Part shown: one piece after another, positions 63,956 through 64,000 of the stretch
Position numbering within the stretch: position 1 is the stretch's first letter
Layout: each line of letters begins with the position of its first letter
Assembly (NCBI GenBank): GCA_023213315.1
Contig: JAKCPI010016660.1
Location: 1 to 64,000 of the forward strand
Length of the DNA stretch: 64,000 nt
Reading direction: 5' to 3'
Origin: Euborellia annulipes
Lineage: Eukaryota > Arthropoda > Insecta > Dermaptera > Anisolabididae
Translations under genes and position numbers: made by a program
Notes under the pieces: generated by a model
Seen by the model: only the letters and a program-made list of their open reading frames with translations
Databases searched by the model: none
Told to the model about the DNA's origin: nothing

Positions 63956-64000
63956 CCTTAAGTATATAGTATAGTATATGGTGTATGTATAGTGAAATAA

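Overview
This is a very AT-rich animal nuclear window, almost certainly from an arthropod. It has one spliced, multi-exon gene with long introns, dense dispersed repeats, microsatellites and no bacterial gene organisation. The gene encodes a Stubble/filzig-type clip-like serine protease, a class known from insects and crustaceans. Crustacean versus insect cannot be decided from this sequence.

Layout. Positions 1-22574 lie downstream (3') of the gene. They hold repeats and AT-rich filler, with a few unexplained GC-richer islands. The gene is on the minus strand. Its start codon is at 63190 and its stop at 22575-22577. Ten coding exons join with consistent GT-AG boundaries and reading phases into 2349 nt (782 residues). 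The order is signal peptide, six-cysteine disulfide-knot domain, a long Thr/Pro/Lys mucin-like linker (three exons), the RIVGG activation site, and a complete trypsin-like domain with His584, Asp634 and Ser732. A splice acceptor just upstream of the ATG implies a further 5' untranslated exon outside the window. The introns (0.4 to 14.1 kb) are full of mobile elements.

Mobile elements. (1) A large set of sequences with the core and stems of type I hammerhead ribozymes: CUGANGA, stem II, GAAAC-GUC, closed by complementary stem I arms. Many occur as inverted pairs inside large palindromes. Such ribozymes are known from Penelope-like retroelements and retrozymes. Several copies carry a paired C3-to-U and G8-to-A change in the catalytic core, which is the most interesting signal here. 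(2) A tRNA-derived SINE family with box A and box B, about eight copies, plus at least three other tRNA-like SINE types. (3) A 0.6-1.1 kb repeat ('repeat B') with a terminal hairpin and an internal microsatellite. (4) Small terminal-inverted-repeat elements. Four have 8-bp target duplications (hAT-like), one is flanked by TTAA, two have TA/CAGT-type ends, and one has 34-bp perfect ends. (5) A 145-bp tandem array.

One short repetitive ORF (446-853) sits between an inverted hammerhead pair and may be a remnant of the parent retroelement. I saw no reverse transcriptase or transposase gene, CRISPR array, rRNA or canonical tRNA gene.
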